Positions 1 through 13,034 of a stretch of 64,000 nt of DNA are shown piece after piece (positions within the stretch are counted from its first letter, which is position 1; each line of letters begins with the position of its first letter). Origin of the DNA: Hanleya hanleyi (Eukaryota; Mollusca; Polyplacophora; Lepidopleurida; Hanleyidae); the NCBI GenBank assembly GCA_036873755.1, contig JAVTVY010019554.1, forward strand, positions 1 through 64,000, given 5' to 3'. The notes below the pieces were generated by a model. The model had not been told where the DNA came from and ran no database searches. It saw only the letters and a program-made list of their open reading frames with translations. The position numbers and the translations under genes are program-made.

Positions 1-3000
1 ACATCATAACCTGGGCTTGTGTTGTACTATATCAGAGTAGTGGTCATGTTCTAAATAGCAGACATAATTACCTGGGCTTGTGTTGTACTATATCAGAGTA
101 GTGGTCATGTTCTCAATAGCAGACATCATAACCTGGGCTTGTGTTGTACTATATCAGAGTAGTGGTCATGTTCTAAATAGCAGACATAATTACCTGGGCT
201 TGTGTTGTACTATATCAGAGTAGTGGTCATGTTCTCAATAGCAGACATCATAACCTGGGCTTGTGTTGTACTATATCAGAGTAGTGGTCATGTTCTCAAT
301 AGCTGACATCATAACCTGGGCTTGTGTTGTACTATATCAGAGTAGTGGTCATGTTCTCAATAGCTGACATCATAACCTGGGCTTGTGTTGTACTATATCA
401 GAGTAGTGGTCATGTTCTAAATAGCAGACATAATTACCTGGGCTTGTGTTGTACTATATCAGAGTAGTGGTCATGTTCTCAATAGCAGACATCATAACCT
501 GGGCTTGTGTTGTACTATATCAGAGTAGTGGTCATGTTCTCAATAGCAGATATCATAACCTGAGCTTGTGTTGTACTATCTCAGAGTAGCAGTGGTCATG
601 TTCTCAATAGCAGACATCATAACCTGGGCTTGTGTTGTACTATCTCAGAGTAGCAGTGGTCATGTTCTCAATAGCAGACATCATAACCTGGGCTTGTGTT
701 GTACTATATCAGAGTAGTGGTCATGTTTTCAATAGCAGACATCATAACCTGGGCTTGTATTGTACTATCTCAGAGTAGCAGTGGTCATGTTCTCAATAGC
801 AGACATCATAACCTGGGCTTGTGTTGTACTATCTCAGAGTAGCAGTGGTCATGTTCTCAATAGCAGATATCATAGCCTGAGCTTGTGTTGTACTATATCA
901 GAGTTGCAATGGTCATGTTCTCAATAGCAGACATCATAACCTGGGCTTGTGTTGTACTATATCAGAGTAGTGGTCATGTTCTCAATAGCAGACATCATAA
1001 CCTGGGCTTGTGTTGTACTATATCAGAGTAGCAATGGTCATGTTCTCAATAGCAGACATCATAACCTGAGCTTGTGTTGTACTATCTCAGAGTAGCAGTG
1101 GTCATATTCTCAATAGCAGACATCATAACCTGGGCTTGTGTTGTACTATCTCAGAGTAGCAGTGGTCATGTTCTCAATAGCAGATATCATAGCCTGGGCT
1201 TGTGTTGTACTATATCAGAGTAGTGGTCATGTTCTCAATAGCAGACATCATAACTTGGGCTTGTGTTGTACTATCTCAGAGTAGCAGTGATCATGTTCTC
1301 AATAGCAGACATCATAACCTGGGCTTGTGTTGTACTATATCAGAGTAGCAATGGTTATGTTCTCAATAGCAGATATCATAACCTGGGCTTGTGTTGTACT
1401 ATATCAGATAAGCAGTGGTCATGTTCTCAATAGCAGATATCATAACCTGAGCTTGTGTTGTACTATCTCAGAGTAGCAGTGGGCATGTTCTCAATAGCAG
1501 ACATCATAACCTGGGCTTGTGTTGTACTATATCAGAGTACTGGTCATGTTCTCAATAGCTGAAATCATAACCTGGGCTTGTGTTGTACTATCTCAGAGTA
1601 GCAGTGATCATGTTCTCAATAGCAGACATCATAACCTGGGCTTGTGTTGTACTATATCAGAGTAGTGGTCATGTTCTAAATAGCAGACATAATTACCTGG
1701 GCTTGTGTTGTACTATATCAGAGTAGTGGTCATGTTCTCAATAGCAGACATCATAACCTGGGCTTGTGTTGTACTATATCAGAGTAGTGGTCATGTTCTC
1801 AATAGCAGATATCATAACCTGAGCTTGTGTTGTACTATCTCAGAGTAGCAGTGGTCATGTTCTCAATAGCAGACATCATAACCTGGGCTTGTGTTGTACT
1901 ATCTCAGAGTAGCAGTGGTCATGTTCTCAATAGCAGATATCATAGCCTGAGCTTGTGTTGTACTATATCAGAGTTGCAATGGTCATGTTCTCAATAGCAG
2001 ACATCATAACCTGGGCTTGTGTTGTACTATATCAGAGTAGTGGTCATGTTCTCAATAGCAGACATCATAACCTGGGCTTGTGTTGTACTATATCAGAGTA
2101 GCAATGGTCATGTTCTCAATAGCAGACATCATAACCTGAGCTTGTGTTGTACTATCTCAGAGTAGCAGTGGTCATGTTCTCAATAGCAGACATCATAACC
2201 TGGGCTTGTGTTGTACTATCTCAGAGTAGCAGTGGTCATGTTCTCAATAGCAGATATCATAGCCTGGGCTTGTGTTGTACTATATCAGAGTTGCAATGGT
2301 CATGTTCTCAATAGCAGACATCATAACCTGGGCTTGTGTTGTACTATATCAGAGTAGCAGTGGTCATGTTCTCAATAGCAGACATCATAACCTGGGCTTG
2401 TGTTGTACTATATCAGAGTAGCAATGGTCATGTTCTCAATAGCAGATATCATAACCTGAGCTTGTGTTGTACTATCTCAGAGTAGCAGTGGTCATGTTCT
2501 CAATAGCAGACATCATAACCTGAGCTTGTGTTGTACTATCTCAGAGTAGCAATGGTCATGTTCTCAATAGCAGAGATAATTACCTGGGCTTGTGTTGTAC
2601 TATATCAGAGTAGCAGTGGTCATGTTCTCAATAGCAGACATCATAACCTGAGCTTGTGTTGTACTATATCAGAGTAGCAGTGGTCATGTTCTCAATAGCA
2701 GACATAATTACCTGGGCTTTTGTTGTACTATATCAGAGTAGTGGTCATGTTCTCAATAGCAGACATCATAACCTGAGCTTGTGTTGTACTATATCAGAGT
2801 AGCAGTGGTCATGTTCTCAATAGCAGACACCATAACCTGGGCTTGTGTTGTACTATATCAGAGTAGTGGTCATGTTCTCAATAGCAGACATCATAACCTG
2901 GGCTTGTGTTGTACTATATCAGAGTAGTGGTCATGTGCTCAATAGCAGACATCATAACCTGAGCTTGTGTTGTACTATCTCAGAGTAGCAGTGGTCATGT

Positions 3001-5811
3001 TCTCAATAGCAGACATCATAACCTGGGCTTGTGTTGTACTATATCAGAGTTGCAATGGTCATGTTGTCAATAGCAGACATAATTACCTGGGCTTGTGTTG
3101 TACTATATCAGAGTAGTGGTCATGTTCACAATAGCAGACATCATAACCTGGGCTTGTGTTGTACTATATCAGAGTAGCAATGGTCATGTTCTCAATAGCA
3201 GACATCATAACCTGAGCTTGTGTTGTACTATCTCAGAGTAGCAGTGGTCATGTTCTCAATAGCAGATATCATAGCCTGGGCTTGTGTTGTACTATATCAG
3301 AGTAGTGGTCATGTTCTCAATAGCTGACATCATAACTTGGGCTTGTGTTGTACTATCTCAGAGTAGCAGTGATCATGTTCTCAATAGCAGACATCATAAC
3401 CTGGGCTTGTGTTGTACTATATCAGAGTAGCAATGGTTATGTTCTCAATAGCCGATATCATAACCTGGGCTTGTGTTGTACTATATCAGATAAGCAGTGG
3501 TCATGTTCTCAATAGCAGATATCATAACCTGAGCTTGTGTTGTACTATCTCAGAGTAGCAGTGGGGATGTTCTCAATAGCAGACATCATAACCTGGGCTT
3601 GTGTTGTACTATATCAGAGTTGCAATGGTCATGTTCTCAATAGCAGACATAATTACCTGGGCTTGTGTTGTACTATATCAGAGTTGCAATGGTCATGTTC
3701 TCAATAGCAGATATAACCTGGGCTTGTGTTGTACTATATCAGAGTAGCAATGGTCATGTTCACAATAGCAGACATTATAACCTGAGCTTGTGTTGTACTA
3801 TCTCAGAGTTGCAATGGTCATGTTCTCAATAGCAGAGATAATTACCTGGGCTTGTGTTGTACTATATCAGAGTTGCAATGGTCATGTTCTCAATAGCAGA
3901 TATCATAACCTGGGCTTGTGTTGTACTATATCAGAGTAGTGGTTATGTTCTCAATAGCAGACATAATTACCTGGGCTTGTGTTGTACTATATCAGAGTAG
4001 CAGGGGTCATGTTCTCAATAGCAGACATCATAACCTGAGCTTGTGTTGTACTATATCAGAGTAGCAGTGGTCATGTTCTCAATAGCAGACATAATTACCT
4101 GGGCTTGTGTTGTACTATATCAGAGTAGTGGTCATGTTCTCAATAGCAGACATCATAACCTGAGCTTGTGTTGTACTATATCAGAGTAGCAGTGGTCATG
4201 TTCTCAATAGCAGACACCATAACCTGGGCTTGTGTTGTACTATATCAGAGTAGTGGTCATGTTCTCAATAGCAGACATCATAACCTGGGCTTGTGTTGTA
4301 CTATATCAGAGTAGTGGTCATGTTCTCAATAGCAGACATCATAACCTCAGCTTGTGTTGTACTATCTCAGAGTAGCAGTGGTCATGTTCTCAATAGCAGA
4401 CATCATAACCTGGGCTTGTGTTGTACTATATCAGAGTTGCAATGGTCATGTTCTCAATAGCAGACATAATTACCTGGGCTTGTGTTGTACTATATCAGAG
4501 TAGCAGTGGTCATGTTCTCAATAGCAGACATCATAACCTGAGCTTGTGTTGTACTATATCAGAGTAGCAGTGGTCATGTTCTCAATAGCAGACATCACAA
4601 CCTGAGCTTGTGCTGTACTATATCAGAGTAGCAGTGGTCATGTTCTCAATAGCAGACATCATAACCTGGGCTTGTGTTGTGCTATATCAGAGTAGCAATG
4701 GTTACGTTCTCAATAGCAGACATCATAACCTGGGCTTGTGTTGTACTATATCAGAGTAGTGGTCATGTTCTCAATAGCAGACATCATTACCTGGGCTTGT
4801 GTTGTACTATATCAGAGTAGTGGTCATGTTCTCAATAGCAGACATCATAACCTGGGCTTGTGTTGTACTATATCAGAGTTGCAATGGTCATGTTCTCAAT
4901 AGCAGACATAATTACCTGGGCTTGTGTTGTATTATATCAGAGTAGTGGTCATGTTTTCAATAGCTGACATCATAACCTGGGCTTGTGTTGTACTATATCA
5001 GAGTTGCAATGGTCATGTTCTCAATAGCAGACATAATTACCTGGGCTTGTGTTGTACTATATCAGAGTAGTGGTCATGTTCTCAATAGCAGACACCATAA
5101 CCTGGGCTTGTGTTGTACTATATCAGAGTAGTGGTCATGTTCTCAATAGCAGACATCATAACCTGGGCTTGTGTTGTACTATATCAGAGTAGTGGTCATG
5201 TTCTCAATAGCAGACATCATAACCTCAGCTTGTGTTGTACTATCTCAGAGTAGCAGTGGTCATGTTCTCAATAGCAGACATCATAACCTGGGCTTGTGTT
5301 GTACTATATCAGAGTTGCAATGGTCATGTTCTCAATAGCAGACATAATTACCTGGGCTTGTGTTGTACTATATCAGAGTAGTGGTCATGTTCTCAATAGC
5401 AGACATCATAACCTGGGCTTGTGTTGTACTATATCAGAGTTGCAATGGTCATGTTCTCAATAGCAGACATAATTACCTGGGCTTGTGTTGTATTATATCA
5501 GAGTAGTGGTCATGTTTTCAATAGCTGACATCATAACCTGGGCTTGTGTTGTACTATATCAGAGTAGCAATGCTCATGTTCTCAATAGCAGACATCATAA
5601 CCTGGGCTTGTGTTGTACGATATCAGATTAACAGTGGTCATGTTCTCAATAGCAGACATCATAACCTGGGCTCGTGTTGTACTATATCAGAGTAGTGGTC
5701 ATGTTCTCAATAGCAGACATCATAACCTGGGCTTGTGTTGTACGATATCAGATTAACAGTGGTCATGTTCTCAATAGCAAACATCATAACCTGGGCTTGT
5801 GTTGTACTATA
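1..5811. repeat. 61/64-bp satellite, block A (~93 units)
   Basis: Head-to-tail repeats with a core such as 'cataacctgggcttgtgttg' followed by 'tactatatcagagtag' and 'tggtcatgttctcaatagc'. Units are 61 bp, or 64 bp when a 3-bp 'gca' sits before 'gtggtcatg'. Recurrent variants include tatatc/tatctc, gagtag/gagttg, tcataa/taatta and cctggg/cctgag. Variant combinations recur over long distances, so blocks of many units were duplicated. The array starts before the window edge. No coding potential is seen. Confidence 0.97.
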
Positions 5812-5885
5812 TTACCCCTCAGCCCATAGGGCTGTAGGGTCTTGTCGTTGCCATGTACGTACGTCCGTCCGGACGTCCGTCCGTC

Positions 5886-6265
5886 AACATTTTCTTGTCC
5901 GCTGAATATCTGCAGATCTATGAAGGCGGGCCTGACCAAACTTTGGTGAGAGCTTCCTGAATGTTGACTGAAGAAATGATTAGATTTTCAGGTGGCTATG
6001 ATGATTTCGTGATTTTTAATTATTTTTTTTATTATTTATTGATGGCTCAGCTTTTGCAATGTTATCTATGCCCATCAACATGTTCTTGTCCGCTGAATAT
6101 CTGCAGATCTATCAAGTCAGGCCTGACCAAACTTTGGTGAGAGCTTCCTGAATGTTGACTGATGAAGTGATTAGATTTTCAGATGGCTATGATGATTTCA
6201 TGAATTTTAATTATTTCTTTTATTTTGTTTATTGATGGCTTGGCTTTTGCACTGTTATCTATGCC
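5886..6265. repeat. Two tandem copies of a ~188-bp unit
   Basis: The stretch beginning 'cttgtccgctgaatatctgc' near 5894 recurs near 6082. The two copies stay aligned through 'tgatggct' and 'ttatctatgccca'. They differ by scattered substitutions and small T-tract changes. Confidence 0.85.
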
Positions 6266-6599
6266 CATTGGGAACCCTTGGTTGCATGTTTCATTTTGAC
6301 TTTTGAAGGTTCCCTGATACAAGAAAGCCTGGGCCATTCAAGATTACCATTGGATGGAACTCCCCAATTCCCATATATTCTGAGAGCTTACATGATGCTA
6401 CACTTGTTCAACCTATGCACTACCCTTGGGAGATTTTTACACCCCTGGGGCAATAAATGTTAAAGTTTTGGACTTTTTCCTATTCACAGCTTCTCAGCCT
6501 GCAGTGTACATTGCTTTTTCACACACATGCTGAATCACCTAATTTTTTTTCCTTTTATAGTAATAACTAACAGGTTGGTGACATTATTTTATTTCCCAA

Positions 6600-7030
6600 G
6601 TACAAGAGAAAATAACCGGCGAGGGGGTCCCCGCAGTATCGAACCCCTGTTAGGTTTGAATTTCATGTTGCCTTAAATGAAGGACAATATTTTTCTTCAA
6701 TTTTGCTGCATCAATTTATCAGAAAGCTTTTGCACAAACCATATTTTATTTCAGAAGTATAATATGAAATAACTGGCAGGGGAATCCCTGCAGTATCGAA
6801 CCCCTGTTAGTGTGAATTTCGCGTCGCCTTAAATGAAGGACAACATTTTTCTTCAATTTTGCTATTAAATCATTCTAAGTCCACATCATATGATTTATCT
6901 TAAATTGCACAAAACATATTTATTTCAGAAGTGTAGTTTGAATTTCGCGTCACCTTAAATGAAGGACAACATTTTTCTTCAATTTTGCTGTTAAATCATT
7001 CTATTTTACATCATATGATTTATCCTAAAA
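6600..7030. repeat. Three partial copies of a ~160-bp repeat
   Basis: Copies centred near 6610-6710, 6765-6865 and 6930-6990 share 'ccgcagtatcgaacccctgt' (first two only) and 'ccttaaatgaaggacaa' followed by 'tttttcttcaattttgct' (all three). They lie inside the element that splits the satellite. Confidence 0.8.
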
Positions 7031-7423
7031 CTTTTGCATGAACCATATTTGTGTCCACACATTTAACTGGTACAACATAATGCTTCAATTTTCATCACCA
7101 AACATGTTACTGTACCTTGGAAATTATTTAAAACGAGTGATTAGGAGAGTGTCAATCAGTGTGTTTCTAAGCCATTAAACTTATCACACTTGTGCAATGC
7201 ATAAATTGCCACTGATAAAGCTACACTTTCTTGCATGCTGTAATCCCAGCACACCACTCACGTGAAAACGAAGTCTATTATATCTATCACTTTCATTTTT
7301 TGTTTCATTTGAGTTTTGGGTGCCCATACGTTTTTCGGAATGCAGCCCTGATCCTACTTGACTAAAAAAAAAACAGGCTGAGGGGTCCACGCACCTTTTA
7401 GGTGCTTGGCTGCAATTCATGTT

Positions 7424-9808
7424 AGAGTAGCAGTGATCATGTTCTCAATAGCAGACACCATAACCTGGGCTTGTGCTGTACTATATCAGATAAGCAGTGG
7501 TCATGTTCTCAATAGCAGACATCATAACCTGGGCTTGTGCTGTACTATATCAGATAAGCAGTGGTCATGTTCTCAATAGCAGACATCATAACCTGGGCTT
7601 GTGTTGTACGATATCAGATAAGCAGTGGTCATGTTCTCAATAGCAGACATCATAACCTGGGCTTGTGCTGTACTATATCAGAGTAGTGGTCATGTTCTCA
7701 ATAGCAGACATCATAACCTGGGCTTGTGCTGTACTATATCAGATAAGCAGTGGTCATGTTCTCAATAGCAGACATCATAACCTGGGCTTGTGTTGTACGA
7801 TATCAGATAAGCAGTGGTCATGTTCTCAATAGCAGACATCATAACCTGGGCTTGTGTTGTACTATATCAGAGTAGCAGTGGTCATGTTCTCAATAGCAGA
7901 CATCATAACCTGGGCTTGTGCTGTACTATATCAGATAAGCAGTGGTCATGTTCTCAATAGCAGACATCATAACCTGGGCTTGTGTTGTACGATATCAGAT
8001 AAGCAGTGGTCATGTTCTCAATAGCAGACATCATAACCTGGGCTTGTGTTGTACTATATCAGATAAGCAGTGGTCATGTTCTCAATAGCAGACATCATAA
8101 TCTGGGCTTGTGTTGTACTATATCAGATAAGCAGTGGTCATGTTCTCAATAGCAGACATCATAACCTGGGCTTGTGCTGTACTATATCAGATAAGCAGTG
8201 GTCATGTTCTCAATAGCAGACATCATAATCTGGGCTTGTGTTGTACTATATCAGATAAGCAGTGGTCATGTTCTCAATAGCAGACATCATAACCTGGGCT
8301 TGTGTTGTACTATATCAGATAAGCAGTGGTCATGTTCTCAATAGCAGACATCATAATCTGGGCTTGTGTTGTACTATATCAGATAAGCAGTGGTCATGTT
8401 CTCAATAGCAGACATCATAACCTGGGCTTGTGCTGTACTATATCAGATAAGCAGTGGTCATGTTCTCAATAGCAGACATCATAACCTGGGCTTGTGCTGT
8501 ACTATATCAGATAAGCAGTGGTCATGTTCTCAATAGCAGACATCATAACCTGGGCTTGTGCTGTACTATATCAGATAAGCAGTGGTCATGTTCTCCAGCA
8601 TCATAACCTGGGCTTGTGCTGTACTATATCAGATAAGCAGTGGTCATGTTCTCAATAGCAGACATCATAACCTGGGCTTGTGCTGTACTATATCAGATAA
8701 GCAGTGGTCATGTTCTCAATAGCAGACATCATAATCTGGGCTTGTGTTGTACTATATCAGATAAGCAGTGGTCATGTTCTCAATAGCAGACATCATAACC
8801 TGGGCTTGTGTTGTACTATATCAGATAAGCAGTGGTCATGTTCTCAATAGCAGACATCATAATCTGGGCTTGTGTTGTACTATATCAGATAAGCAGTGGT
8901 CATGTTCTCAATAGCAGACATCATAACCTGGGCTTGTGCTGTACTATATCAGATAAGCAGTGGTCATGTTCTCAATAGCAGACATCATAACCTGGGCTTG
9001 TGCTGTACTATATCAGATAAGCAGTGGTCATGTTCTCAATAGCAGACATCATAACCTGGGCTTGTGCTGTACTATATCAGATAAGCAGTGGTCATGTTCT
9101 CAATAGCAGACATCATAACCTGGGCTTGTGTTGTACGATATCAGATAAGCAGTGGTCATGTTCTCAATAGCAGACATCATAACCTGGGCTTGTGTTGTAC
9201 TATATCAGATTAGCAGTGGTCATGTTCTCAATAGCAGACATCATAACCTGGGCTTGTGCTGTACTATATCAGATAAGCAGTGGTCATGTTCTCAATAGCA
9301 GATATCATAACCTGGGCTTGTGCTGTACTATATCAGATAAGCAGTGGTCATGTTCTCAATAGCAGACATCATAATCTGGGCTTGTGTTGTACTATATCAG
9401 AGTAGCAGTGGTCATGTTCTCAATAGCAGACATCATAACCTGGGCTTGTGCTGTACTATATCAGATAAGCAGTGGTCATGTTCTCAATAGCAGACATCAT
9501 AATCTGGGCTTGTGCTGTACTATATCAGATAAGCAGTGGTCATGTTCTCAATAGCAGATATCATAACCTGGGCTTGTGCTGTACTATATCAGATAAGCAG
9601 TGGTCATGTTCTCAATAGCAGACATCATAATCTGGGCTTGTGTTGTACTATATCAGAGTAGCAGTGGTCATGTTCTCAATAGCAGACATCATAACCTGGG
9701 CTTGTGCTGTACTATATCAGATAAGCAGTGGTCATGTTCTCAATAGCAGACATCATTACCTGGGCTTGTGCTGTACTATATCAGAGTAGCAGTGGTTGTG
9801 TTCTCAAA
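7424..9808. repeat. Satellite block B (~37 units, mostly 64 bp)
   Basis: Same satellite family as block A, but dominated by a variant reading 'tatcagataagcagtggtca' and often 'cttgtgctgtactat'. Both are rare in block A. Units are more uniform, consistent with more recent local amplification. One unit near 8593-8603 has lost several bases. The last unit decays at about 9808 into single-copy sequence. Confidence 0.95.
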
Positions 9809-9887
9809 TATGTCCATGGATTAATGGGTTTATGTATCCAATGCCATGATACTGGGACAACAAACTTGGTTTGTGACTTCAGAGATA

Positions 9888-10143
9888 TGTAATCCCTGTA
9901 ATAATTCAATCACAGGAAGTGGGATTTCTCACCATAATATCTGGGGGTGATCAAATAAAACAGGAAATTGACAAATAGTTCGAACTCTTGAATTATTTCT
10001 CCATCATTTCTCTTATCATTTCTCCATTATTTCAATGATTGTAGAGGGTGATTATATTTATTAGAACCACTGATTGAATTTTGTCCCCAAAATTGGGGTG
10101 GATTGAATTTTGATTGGGGATTGAATTAGTAGAGGGATTACCA
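9888..10143. mobile_element. MITE, 'TAATTCAATCACAGG' family, copy 1
   Basis: Imperfect terminal inverted repeats: tgtaatccctgtaataattc at the left and attgaattagtagagggatt at the right. Internal landmarks shared with the copies at 16721 and 17030 include 'attcaatcacagg', 'tttattagaac' and 'tccccaaaattggggtg'. There is no coding capacity. Confidence 0.75.
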
Positions 10144-10162
10144 CAAATAATGATAGAATCCT

Positions 10163-10372
10163 AGAATGTATGGGTCACCCAGTAGAATGTATGGGTCACC
10201 CAGTAGAATGTATGGGTCACCCAGTAGAATGTATGGGTCGCCCAGTAGAATGTATGGGTCACCCAGTAGAATGTATGGGTCACCCAGTAGAATGTATGGG
10301 TCACCCAGTAGAATGTATGGGTCACCCAGTAGAATGTATGGGTCACCCAGTAGAATGTATGGGTCACCCAGT
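10163..10372. repeat. 21-bp minisatellite, 10 copies
   Basis: Ten units of agaatgtatgggtcacccag plus t, exactly 21 bp each, with one a-to-g change in the fourth unit. Because 21 is divisible by 3, several frames stay open through it (for example a repeated MYGSPSR). That openness is not evidence of a gene. It lies about 240 bp upstream of the first REXO5-like exon, in the preceding intron or flank. Confidence 0.97.
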
Positions 10373-10615
10373 AGAAAGGATCAGTACCATTATAATAACT
10401 ATTTACAGGTCACCATCTTTGTGTAACCCTTTATACACGTTATATGACCTGCCGAGGTCACTGTTCGTGAAATGGATAGTTTTCTTAGTATTTCATAAAG
10501 CCAATGCCAAGACATCAGATTCATACATCAAGTTTCATCAGTTGGTTAGTTTCAATTATTTTCATAGATACATGATCTACCATGCCTGATCTTGTCACAT
10601 ATGAACCCCCCACAG

Positions 10616-10742
10616 ATGGTGTAAGCTGCTCCGTGGTGCCAAAGTGACGAGTGTTGTCGTCATTGTCTTGGATGGAGTTGGGGAGGCAGATTATCAGAAG
10701 TACAAAAATTGTTTCTCACACACCGAGGGTCTGTTTGATATG
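10616..10742 (+). CDS. REXO5: REXO5-like RNA exonuclease, internal exon a
   Basis: The exon runs from a consensus acceptor (ccccccacag|atgg) to a donor (gatatg|gtacgt). The first base completes a codon from an unseen upstream exon. It encodes W-C-K-L-L-R-G-A-K-V then TSVVVIVLDGVGEADYQKY and a segment ending SHTEGLFDM. This matches the N-terminal region of animal REXO5 (NEF-sp), a DEDD-type nuclear/nucleolar 3'-5' RNA exonuclease: 'PSWC', then a hydrophobic 'VVVFVLQG' strand, then 'FRH'. The comparison with the human protein is from memory. It is followed in compatible phase by exons at 17297 and 18592. The upstream exon is not found in the satellite-filled 10 kb before it. The exon lies upstream of the catalytic domain, so activity cannot be judged. 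Confidence 0.8.
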
Positions 10743-10762
10743 GTACGTACAATATTTGCTGA

Positions 10763-11132
10763 AACTGTTGTTAAAATGATCGTAAACCCTCCAGTAAAGT
10801 TTCCATCAAATGAAAGACCATTGGAAACTGTGTGGAAAAATATTTATTGTAATTTTTTACGATTTTATTACACAGAGTAAACTGCAAATAAAGAATTGTA
10901 TTCTGTGGTGGTCTGTTGCAATCATATTTAGGTCCAGTGACGTCACACTGCCTTAATACATATATTTCAAACTGTGTATGCACTTTCCAATGCTTGATTC
11001 AAGCTTAAGGTGTGTATATACTTTGAGTTTCAACACAGCCTCACTGTTCCAGTGTGCATGTTTCACCAAAATCTGGGAGATGGTAACTCATAAGGCCGTG
11101 TTAAATTGATTCCTTGTTTCTTGTCCCCATGC
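10763..11132. repeat. Left arm of a ~370-bp inverted repeat
   Basis: Starting just after the REXO5-like donor, this stretch recurs in reverse complement at 14845-15213. Shared landmarks are 'gtaaagtttccatcaaatga', 'gtgacgtcac' and 'cttgattcaagcttaaggtg'. By eye the arms are roughly 85-90% identical. They bracket ~3.7 kb. Confidence 0.88.
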
Positions 11133-13034
11133 TGCTTGACAACCAAAGCGGTAAAGCGATAAACACAACACAACAGCCATTTTCAACACAAAATTTTGAT
11201 TGAGGATTTTCAGAACACTGGCCATTATTTTAGCTCAATAATAGTGCATTTCTTTATTTTCTCTATGACCTGTTTTAGCTGTGTCAGAAAAATTGGGACA
11301 ATGCAGAAGCAGTTGCACATGGCATAAGATTACAAGAAACATCACGCCTGCAAATATACCCACATCGGTTGGTCATTGATCTAAATACTGATTTGAACAC
11401 GTGACCCCCTAGATCATGTATTAAAATAAAATGATAAAACAAACACAGCACTATTCAATTTTAATCACAACCCAAAAAACTTCAATAAACAAACTTCAAT
11501 ATGGTTTATATATGTCTAGTCCATATTAGTTGTTTTACTTTCACTGAAGCACTTTTAAAAAATACAGCCACATGACAGCTGAGCTCATAACATACCAGAA
11601 TACAATAATATTACTTTGGCAATCAGTTTTTGCCTTGCATTTCCGTATTAAGGGGAAAAATACCTCAAATTAAATATTAAAATAAATTAAATGTCTCTTT
11701 TTTCATGCCCGTGTGAGTGTCCATATTGAAAAAAAAAACAACTTGAACAGCGTAAAATCAGTCCATAGATCATATGAATCTGAACAATATTTAGAGTATT
11801 CTGTTTTACTGACTGTCAGTCCATTCAACGCTTTCGTTTTGCACCTCTGGTTCGAAACCTAATTGGCAACAGCTAGCAGACGTCACATGTTGGATGGCCC
11901 TCACTGGTTTGCCCAAATGCAGGCAGAGTGTCGCCACAGATGAAACAGCGTATCGGAAAATGGACCCTCTTGCTGTAATAATGGACTGACACATAATATT
12001 GTCTTCGTAGGTGATATCATCTTCACTTGACAGGAAGACACATGGAGATTAGGAGACAGCAAACTTATCGGTCCGGTCGCCGCCATATTTCCCCACAGGA
12101 CAAAAGGCTGTATGGGCGGCGTTCATCGATTGGTTTTTGCGAGAAAGATCAGCCAATGGAAAAGAGGGTTACATTCATATATCTCTGCATCAACCACGTG
12201 GCATACTGTGTGGGTATGGGCGATGTTATCGGATACTGATGTACTATCAATGATTTCATAGCGAAGGACAATGAATTTCCAACATTGTTTTAATATTTAA
12301 TATTGAGATATTTAGTTGGGGGTATGATGTAATAAATATCTGTTGACTATATATCACCGCAGTTTTGCACAGCAAATGCTAGATTCCAACTTATGCATCG
12401 CAAAATTCGGATCAGCAAACTACCACCAAACTATGCTAATACTATGACTCAAATTTCTTTTTATTATTACATTTACTTTCCACGGTGAATAGAATATTTT
12501 TATTCTCCCAATTCAGTTAAATGAACTTCCCTTTCTTGTGGGATGTTTATTTTTTCGTCAAATCTCACTCAACACGTGTGCGCGAGCTAGGTGTCCGATA
12601 AAAAATATTGCCTTCTCCGTCCGATAACATCGCCTGTACCCGTACATTTTCCATCACCGAATTTCGAATTTATTTCAAAAAACCTACTAGAAAAATGGAC
12701 ACGTCTGTAATACCAATAAATCTCAACCAAATTGCATTCGATTCTGCAGAATACAGCCGACTCTGCACGTATGTGGCTGCTATGCTGTACTGAATGGTTT
12801 TGTCAGATGGATTTCTGACACTCGTGGGAGCAACAACAACAACGCCAGCATGCAGCAATATAATTTTTTTGACAACGAGCACAATTCTGAGACTGTTTAA
12901 ACGTTTTTAGTCATTATCGACAAACAGATACACAAAACCTTGCTAGCTAATCCATAGACTATAAAACGACAGTCTTGTTTAGTGTATTTTTTGCCCGAGT
13001 GGATTTTTTTTTCTTTTTTCGTCAGTTGAATTTT
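11133..13034. other. Intronic sequence, no gene recognised
   Basis: AT-rich sequence lying between REXO5-like exons a and b. A locally CpG-richer patch near 12060-12160 contains 'gccgccatattt' and ATTGG motifs (CCAAT on the other strand), which could be a promoter or degraded repeat. The short reading frames here overlap on both strands and show no family signature. Confidence 0.5.

Larger units (their letters stand above)
5812..7423. mobile_element. Element inserted between the two satellite blocks
   Basis: This non-satellite segment replaces a few bases in one satellite unit: 'tactatat' on the left resumes as 'agagtagcag' on the right. An 11-bp inverted repeat, acccctcagcc at 5814 and ggctgaggggt at 7376-7386, lies at or near its ends. 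A trinucleotide TTA is present at both junctions. The right copy is about 38 bp inside the junction, and a small hairpin (gcacc-tttta-ggtgc, 7391-7405) follows it. It begins with cgtccgtc-rich sequence. There is no transposase reading frame, so it is non-autonomous or decayed. The class is not recognised. Confidence 0.6.

Noticed and set aside
1..9808. CRISPR-like array
   Set aside because: The repeats are contiguous with no unique spacers, and the genome is clearly eukaryotic.
10166..10589. Overlapping 68-139-codon frames through the 21-bp repeat
   Set aside because: They arise from a repeat length divisible by three. They run on both strands and have no support outside the array.
12608..12882. 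Opposing 61- and 70-codon frames
   Set aside because: They overlap on opposite strands in an intron and have no recognisable similarity or splice context.
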